In this document: positions 18,961-22,302 of the stretch, in pieces | Layout: each line of letters starts with the position of its first letter | How positions within the stretch are numbered: position 1 is the stretch's first letter | Assembly: GCA_964455485.1 (NCBI GenBank) | Contig: CAYVXT010000010.1 | Coordinates: forward strand, 1 to 22,302 | Direction: 5' to 3' | DNA from: CAYVXT01 sp964455485 | GTDB lineage: Bacteria > Patescibacteriota > Minisyncoccia > Phycocordibacterales > WO2-35-19 | Length of the DNA: 22,302 nt | Position numbers and translations under genes: made by a program | The notes under the pieces: generated by a model | What the model was told of the DNA's origin: nothing | What the model saw: only the letters and a program-made list of their open reading frames with translations | The model's database searches: none

Positions 18961-19269
18961 TCAAATTTGTGATCGGTCGAGATCGCTCAAATTTTCCAAA
19001 ATACTCATTCTCAAGTCCGATAATGCTCCTGAGGCGATCGCCAAGGCTTTGATGGTGTACCTGGGGTGACCGCGCTTGCCCGAAGGGTTGTCCACGGGCT
19101 TCAAATGACTCCTTATTGAATTAAAGATGTTGCGGGCAGTGTGCTCGTTTATGCCACTTTCCCGCACTACATCCTTAAATGTAAAGCCTTTCCCTTGCTT
19201 GTCTTGCTTGTGCAATTCCAAAACCGCATTGACGAGCTTGTACTGTTGGATCGTGGCTTTGCCCTCCAC
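18961..19269 (-). CDS. small winged-helix/HTH DNA-binding protein (102 aa)
   Basis: Residues 8-80 have the look of a winged helix. A first helix (Q-Y-K-L-V-N-A-V-L-E-L-H-K) leads to F-T-F-K-D-V-V-R-E-S-G-I and the recognition helix N-E-H-T-A-R-N-I-F-N-S-I-R-S-H-L. The wing is the basic S-G-K-R-G-H-P-R-Y-T. It lacks any ligand domain. The start codon is GTG with a strong SD (GGGGAGG, about five bases upstream), which is unusual beside the SD-less core genes. It is transcribed away from rpsS, whose promoter lies about 100 bases from its start, so it could regulate the ribosomal operon or itself; this is inference. Its own terminator follows directly. Confidence 0.72.
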   Translation of the reverse strand: MEGKATIQQYKLVNAVLELHKQDKQGKGFTFKDVVRESGINEHTARNIFNSIRSHLKPVDNPSGKRGHPRYTIKALAIASGALSDLRMSILENLSDLDRSQI

Positions 19270-19364
19270 TGTAACCTCCCCAAAAAATTATGCAATACAA
19301 ATAATGAAGTGTACATGAAGCTAATATTCTTTTAATTTTGAGGCACCTCACTATTTTGAGCCAT

Positions 19365-19392
19365 TTGACAATAAATCATTATTTGATAGTAT
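19365..19392 (+). promoter_or_regulatory. promoter of the rpsS-rplX ribosomal operon
   Basis: Perfect -35 TTGACA (19365-19370), 16-base spacer, -10 TAGTAT (19387-19392). Start expected near 19399, about 34 bases before the rpsS ATG. Confidence 0.7.
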
Positions 19393-19401
19393 GTACCGTG
19401 T

Positions 19402-19423
19402 CCCGCTATGCGGGTTTAATTTT
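19402..19423 (+). promoter_or_regulatory. leader hairpin with U-rich tail before rpsS
   Basis: CCCGC (19402-19406) and GCGGG (19410-19414) pair around TAT, followed by TTTAATTTT. It starts right at the expected 5' end of the mRNA, as in the secE operon leader. It could attenuate transcription or stabilise the 5' end. Confidence 0.5.
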
Positions 19424-19432
19424 AGAAATCGT

Positions 19433-19777
19433 ATGTCTAGATCACTAAGCAAAGGACCTTATGTAGACGAAAGAGTGCTCAAAAAGGTGCTCGATAAAAA
19501 ACCAGGGGAAACCGGGGTTATTAAGACATGGTCAAGGGCATGCGTGATTTCACCTGAGATGGTAGGCTTCACTTTTGGGGTCCACAACGGCAGGGATCAT
19601 ATTGAGGTTTTTGTAACTGAAGATATGGTGGGCCATAGATTGGGCGAATTTTCTCCAACACGTAAGTTCATAAAACACGGAGGAAAGATGCAAAAGGAAC
19701 TTGAGGCTAAGAAAAAGGAGGCTGAAATTGCAGCAGCAAAATCTGCCAAATCTGCATCTGACGGTGCTAAAAAATAA
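19433..19777 (+). CDS. rpsS: 30S ribosomal protein uS19
   Basis: The start M-S-R-S-L-S-K-G-P-Y-V-D at 19433 is the standard beginning of S19, so the frame's earlier ATG at 19391, which overlaps the -10 box, is rejected. I-K-T-W-S-R-A-C-V-I-S-P-E-M and G-H-R-L-G-E-F-S-P-T-R are family landmarks. S19 sits in the head of the 30S subunit with S13. The body ends near residue 85. About 25 extra residues rich in Lys, Glu and Ala follow (K-K-K-E-A-E-I-A-A-A-K-S-A-K-S-A-S), a low-complexity tail longer than normal. The gene opens the cluster in this window: rplB, normally directly upstream, is absent. Confidence 0.96.
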   Translation: MSRSLSKGPYVDERVLKKVLDKKPGETGVIKTWSRACVISPEMVGFTFGVHNGRDHIEVFVTEDMVGHRLGEFSPTRKFIKHGGKMQKELEAKKKEAEIAAAKSAKSASDGAKK

Positions 19778-19805
19778 CCAACTAATCATATTCTGACTAA
19801 TTTAA

Positions 19806-20177
19806 ATGGAAGAGGTAACAGCAAAACTAAATAGCTACAGACAATCACCAAGAAAAGTTCGCTTGGTCGCAAGTGCTATTAGGGGCAAGTCTGTTACTGA
19901 GGCAAAAAACAGGCTTTCTTTTATTACTAAGAGGGCAGTTTCACCTCTCCATAAACTTTTAAATTCTGCTGTTTCAAATGCTAAAAATCTTGGTTTTGAT
20001 GAAAAGGATTTGAAAGTTAAAACAATAACAGTTGACGGAGGTCAAATCCTTTACAGAAGGATGCCTGTGGCTCATGGTTCAGCACATCCAATAAGAAAGA
20101 GGACTAGCCACATTACAATGGTTTTAAGTGCAGGTAAAAAGGCACAAGCTGAAAAGCCAAAAAACAAGAAGAAATAA
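19806..20177 (+). CDS. rplV: 50S ribosomal protein uL22
   Basis: The 123-residue protein has A-K-L-N-S-Y-R-Q-S-P-R-K-V-R-L-V-A at the start and the C-terminal hook region with R-R-M-P-V-A-H-G-S-A-H-P-I-R-K-R-T-S-H-I. Both are the L22 hallmarks that line the exit tunnel. A short Lys-rich tail follows. It lies 28 bases after rpsS with no SD but an A/T-rich T-T-T-A-A before the ATG. Confidence 0.96.
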   Translation: MEEVTAKLNSYRQSPRKVRLVASAIRGKSVTEAKNRLSFITKRAVSPLHKLLNSAVSNAKNLGFDEKDLKVKTITVDGGQILYRRMPVAHGSAHPIRKRTSHITMVLSAGKKAQAEKPKNKKK

Positions 20178-20219
20178 TTTTATGAATTTTCATACTTTCA
20201 AACTTTAAAACTTATTATT

Positions 20220-20879
20220 ATGACCCATAGAGTACATCCATACGCACATAGGCTTGGCATCATCAGAGACTGGAAGTCTCGTTGGTTTGGTGTAAAAGGA
20301 AAGTACAAAGACAACCTAAGGGGTGATGTGCTCATCGTTGACTATCTCAAAAAGAGATTAAAGGGTGCATATGTAAACTCGATTGAAATCGAAAGAAGCG
20401 CAAAAATTTTCCGCATTATTATTGAAAGCTCTAGGCCTGGAGTGATCATAGGTAGAAGTGGGGAGGGCATGACAAAATTGCGCGACGATGTACTTCGCTT
20501 TATGCGCAACAAAAATTTGTCTGTTAAAGAGGATTTGAAAATCGATGTAAAGGAAGTTAAAAATCCAGAATCAAGCGCAATGATTGCAGCTCAAATGGTG
20601 GCAGAAGGTCTCGAAAAGAGATTGCCATTTAGAAGAGTGTTGAAGCAGATGGTTGAAAAAGCTTATGCAAACCGAGACGTTAAAGGTGTAAAAGTTACAC
20701 TTTCTGGCATCATGGGAGGCTCAAATATGGCAAGAGTTGAGACCAAAAAGCTTGGCAGAATACCACTTCAAACATTGAGAGCTGATATTGATTATGCATT
20801 TTATGAAGCCCTATTACCACTTGGAAAAATTGGTATAAAAGTTTGGATATACAAGGGTGATATTTTTGCTAAAAAATAA
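20220..20879 (+). CDS. rpsC: 30S ribosomal protein uS3
   Basis: The 219-residue protein starts M-T-H-R-V-H-P-Y-A-H-R-L-G, close to the usual G-Q-K-V-x-P-x-G-x-R-L-G. It has the KH domain with P-G-V-I-I-G-R-S-G-E-G (about 78-88) and the C-terminal domain with G-I-M-G-G-S-N-M-A-R-V-E and G-K-I-G-I-K-V-W-I-Y-K-G. S3 forms the mRNA entry site. The order rplV-rpsC-rplP is the normal one. No SD is seen. Confidence 0.97.
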   Translation: MTHRVHPYAHRLGIIRDWKSRWFGVKGKYKDNLRGDVLIVDYLKKRLKGAYVNSIEIERSAKIFRIIIESSRPGVIIGRSGEGMTKLRDDVLRFMRNKNLSVKEDLKIDVKEVKNPESSAMIAAQMVAEGLEKRLPFRRVLKQMVEKAYANRDVKGVKVTLSGIMGGSNMARVETKKLGRIPLQTLRADIDYAFYEALLPLGKIGIKVWIYKGDIFAKK

Positions 20880-20900
20880 TTTAAATATTAAATTACTAAC

Positions 20901-21320
20901 ATGTTATTCCCTAAGAAAGTAAAATACCGCAAGTGGCAAACACTTCGCCGAAATCCAAAGAGGGTGAGCCCAGCAACCCGCGGTATTACTGTTGCTTTTG
21001 GTTCATTTGGACTTAAAGCAACTACTCCAGGAAGAATCACATCAAACCAAATAGAATCTGCTCGAAAGGCTATATCAAGATCTGTAGGTAAAACCGGCAG
21101 AGTTTGGATCAGAGTTTTCCCTGATATGCCTTTTACCAAAAAACCAGCAGAGGTAAAAATGGGTAAAGGAAAGGGTGAGCTTGAAGGCTACTGTGCTAAA
21201 GTGCTAGCTGGCCAAGTGATATTTGAAGTTGATGGAGCTCTTCCTCCTGTAGCGATGGAGTCTTTAAGGAAGGGTGGAACTAAGCTTCCTGTTAAAACTA
21301 AGGTTGTATCGAGAGTATAA
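20901..21320 (+). CDS. rplP: 50S ribosomal protein uL16
   Basis: The 139-residue protein starts M-L-F-P-K-K-V-K-Y-R-K, the usual L16 opening. F-G-x-x-G-L-K-A, R-V-F-P-D-M-P-F-T-K-K-P and M-G-K-G-K-G-E-L-E-G-Y follow, then the final K-L-P-V-K-T-K. L16 helps hold tRNA in the A site and the corridor to the peptidyl-transferase centre. No SD is seen. Confidence 0.97.
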   Translation: MLFPKKVKYRKWQTLRRNPKRVSPATRGITVAFGSFGLKATTPGRITSNQIESARKAISRSVGKTGRVWIRVFPDMPFTKKPAEVKMGKGKGELEGYCAKVLAGQVIFEVDGALPPVAMESLRKGGTKLPVKTKVVSRV

Positions 21321-21321
21321 A

Positions 21322-21336
21322 CCACTAATCACGCGA
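21322..21336 (+). repeat. spacer repeat CCACTAATCACGCGA, copy 1
   Basis: The 15-base sequence directly after the rplP stop is repeated exactly at 22217-22231 directly after the rplN stop. Both copies are followed by A-rich spacer. Similar partial tracts occur after rpsS (CAACTAATCAT). Confidence 0.6.
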
Positions 21337-21367
21337 AACATCAATCATAACGAATAGAAAGAAAAAA

Positions 21368-21553
21368 ATGAGCAAAGATTTACAAAAAAAGAATACAAAG
21401 GATTTGGAAAAGGAGCTTGCAGAAAAGCGTGTAGCTTTGCGTGATATCAGATTTGGTGCAGCACACAGCAAAAGCAAAAATGTTAAAGAGTACGCAAAAA
21501 TTAAGAAGGAAATAGCAGTGATCAATACCGCTCTGAATGCAAAAAATCAATAA
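21368..21553 (+). CDS. rpmC: 50S ribosomal protein uL29
   Basis: The 61-residue helical-hairpin protein has L-E-K-E-L-A-E-K-R-V-A-L-R-D-I-R-F and V-K-E-Y-A-K-I-K-K-E-I-A-V-I-N-T, matching L29. The family motif is L-R-x-x-x-A-x-x-x-L and then R-x-I-A-R-I-x-T. It sits at the exit of the peptide tunnel. Position between rplP and rpsQ is the standard one. Confidence 0.93.
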   Translation: MSKDLQKKNTKDLEKELAEKRVALRDIRFGAAHSKSKNVKEYAKIKKEIAVINTALNAKNQ

Positions 21554-21566
21554 CGCATAATTTAAG

Positions 21567-21833
21567 ATGAAAAAAACTTTAGAAAAAAATAATACAGAGA
21601 AGAAGATAAAGATGCTTACGGGCATTGTGGTTTCTGACAAAATGAAAGACACCGCAGTGGTAAAAGTGGAAAGGTTTGTAAAGCATCCAAAATATAAAAA
21701 GTATTACAAAGTGAGCAAGAAGTATAAGGCTCATGATGTAGGAAACAAGGTGCATGTTGGAGAGAAGGTAGAAATTATGCCATGCAGACCAATTTCTAAA
21801 GATAAGCATTTTGTTGTTGTAGTTAATTCTTAA
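21567..21833 (+). CDS. rpsQ: 30S ribosomal protein uS17
   Basis: The 88-residue protein has the S17 core: L-T-G-I-V-V-S-D-K-M-K-D-T-A-V-V-K-V-E-R, H-P-K-Y-K-K-Y and a strand with K-Y-K-A-H-D. The family landmarks G-D-x-V-x-I-x-E-x-R-P-x-S are seen as G-E-K-V-E-I-M-P-C-R-P-I-S. It has a slightly longer basic N-terminus than E. coli S17. It starts 14 bases after rpmC. Confidence 0.95.
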   Translation: MKKTLEKNNTEKKIKMLTGIVVSDKMKDTAVVKVERFVKHPKYKKYYKVSKKYKAHDVGNKVHVGEKVEIMPCRPISKDKHFVVVVNS

Positions 21834-21837
21834 TATC

Positions 21838-22215
21838 ATGATACAGTCAAGATCAATAGTAAAAATAGCTGATAACTCTGGAGCCAAAATTGGTCGCATT
21901 TTCAAAATACTTGGTAGCTCAAAAAAGAGGTATGCCAAAGTTGGTGAGTTGGTTATTTTGTCAGTTCAAAAAGCAGAACCTAGAAAGGATATAAAAAAGA
22001 AGGCTGTGCTACTTGCATTGGTAGTGCGCCAAAAAGCACCTCTTAGGCGAAAAGACGGATCTTACATACGATTTGATGAGAATGCTGTAGTTGTTGTTGA
22101 AAAGAAGAGGGGTGAGATATTGCCAAAAGCGGGTCGTATTTTTGGTCCAATACCAAGAGAAATTGCAGAGCTCGGGCATCAGGCAATAGTTTCGCTGGCA
22201 CCTGAGGTTATTTAA
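21838..22215 (+). CDS. rplN: 50S ribosomal protein uL14
   Basis: The 125-residue protein opens M-I-Q-S-R-S-I-V-K-I-A-D-N-S-G-A-K, the L14 signature. It ends R-I-F-G-P-I-P-R-E-I-A-E-L-G-H-Q-A-I-V-S-L-A-P-E-V. L14 contacts the 30S side. It lies four bases after rpsQ. Confidence 0.97.
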   Translation: MIQSRSIVKIADNSGAKIGRIFKILGSSKKRYAKVGELVILSVQKAEPRKDIKKKAVLLALVVRQKAPLRRKDGSYIRFDENAVVVVEKKRGEILPKAGRIFGPIPREIAELGHQAIVSLAPEVI

Positions 22216-22216
22216 C

Positions 22217-22231
22217 CCACTAATCACGCGA
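22217..22231 (+). repeat. spacer repeat CCACTAATCACGCGA, copy 2
   Basis: Exact copy of 21322-21336, again just after a ribosomal-gene stop codon. It is followed by GCCAGCAGGCGG and A-rich spacer before rplX. Confidence 0.6.
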
Positions 22232-22267
22232 TCTGCCAGCAGGCGGAACACCAATAAAAACAAAGAT

Positions 22268-22302
22268 ATGCATGTAAAAAAAGGAGACAAAGTAATAGTG
22301 AT
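22268..22302 (+). CDS. rplX: 50S ribosomal protein uL24, first 11 residues (runs off the window)
   Basis: The frame M-H-V-K-K-G-D-K-V-I-V matches the KOW start of L24 (M-x-I-K-K-G-D-x-V-x-V-I-x-G). Its place after rplN is the normal one. The rest lies beyond the right edge. Confidence 0.85.
   Translation, partial: MHVKKGDKVIV

Noticed and set aside
19391..19432. Longer N-terminus for S19
   Set aside because: The ATG overlaps the -10 box and the extra 14 residues cover the leader hairpin.
481..22215. Alternative genetic code with TGA as an amino acid
   Set aside because: TGA ends the 481, 2190, thyX-like and 18180 genes at sensible family or composition boundaries, and core genes have no internal TGA.
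1..22302. CRISPR arrays, rRNA, tRNA, insertion sequences
   Set aside because: I looked for regular spaced repeats, cloverleaf-like GC stems with a T-loop (GGTTCRA) and transposase motifs, and saw none.

Overview
The window looks like a piece of a Candidatus Patescibacteria (CPR) chromosome, most like a Parcubacteria-type lineage. The signs are a compact AT-rich core, small CPR-style hypothetical proteins, ribosomal genes almost without Shine-Dalgarno (SD) motifs, and rplK without rplA beside it. TGA ends several genes, so the TGA=Gly code of Gracilibacteria/SR1 does not apply. Taxonomy is inferred from gene style only.

Layout. 1-161: 3' end of an M23-type peptidase gene. 481-3187: five small, mostly single-gene units of mixed composition. 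They encode two secreted two-Cys proteins that look distantly related, a Cys/His-rich unknown, a degenerate Nudix protein and a DUF1653 protein; most have their own terminator. 3228-6693: a DoxX-like protein, then a small protein, a four-helix membrane protein, a GAF/PAS histidine kinase and a single-domain response regulator packed end to start. 6690-9018: TVP38/VTT membrane protein (minus strand), folD and a SIMPL-domain protein. 9036-10573: secE-nusG-rplK with a strong promoter, a promoter-proximal terminator-like hairpin and two long inverted-repeat elements. 10724-13969: a GC-richer dTTP island of a dCTP deaminase, a tandem-domain ThyX-like protein (minus) and thymidylate kinase. 14042-18836: glyA, a small unknown, a DEDD-type exonuclease-like protein, argS, an MliC-like lysozyme inhibitor and an HExxH protein. 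18961-19269: a small HTH protein (minus). 19365-end: rpsS-rplV-rpsC-rplP-rpmC-rpsQ-rplN-rplX, the distal part of the S10 cluster, starting at its own promoter.

How the genes fit together. GlyA makes methylene-THF, which FolD interconverts and ThyX would use to methylate dUMP. The deaminase supplies deoxyuridine nucleotides and Tmk phosphorylates dTMP, so the middle of the window holds most of a dTTP route. SecE, NusG, L11 and the S10-type genes form the transcription/translation core.

Most noteworthy: (i) the ThyX-like protein has two ThyX modules, each keeping a different half of the signature motif; (ii) extended -10 promoters sit exactly six bases before several ATGs, implying leaderless mRNAs; (iii) SD motifs mark the GC-rich accessory genes and are missing from core genes; (iv) short GC hairpins with U-rich tails lie between promoter and first gene in both the secE-nusG-rplK and rpsS operons; (v) a 96-bp structured element lies between nusG and rplK.
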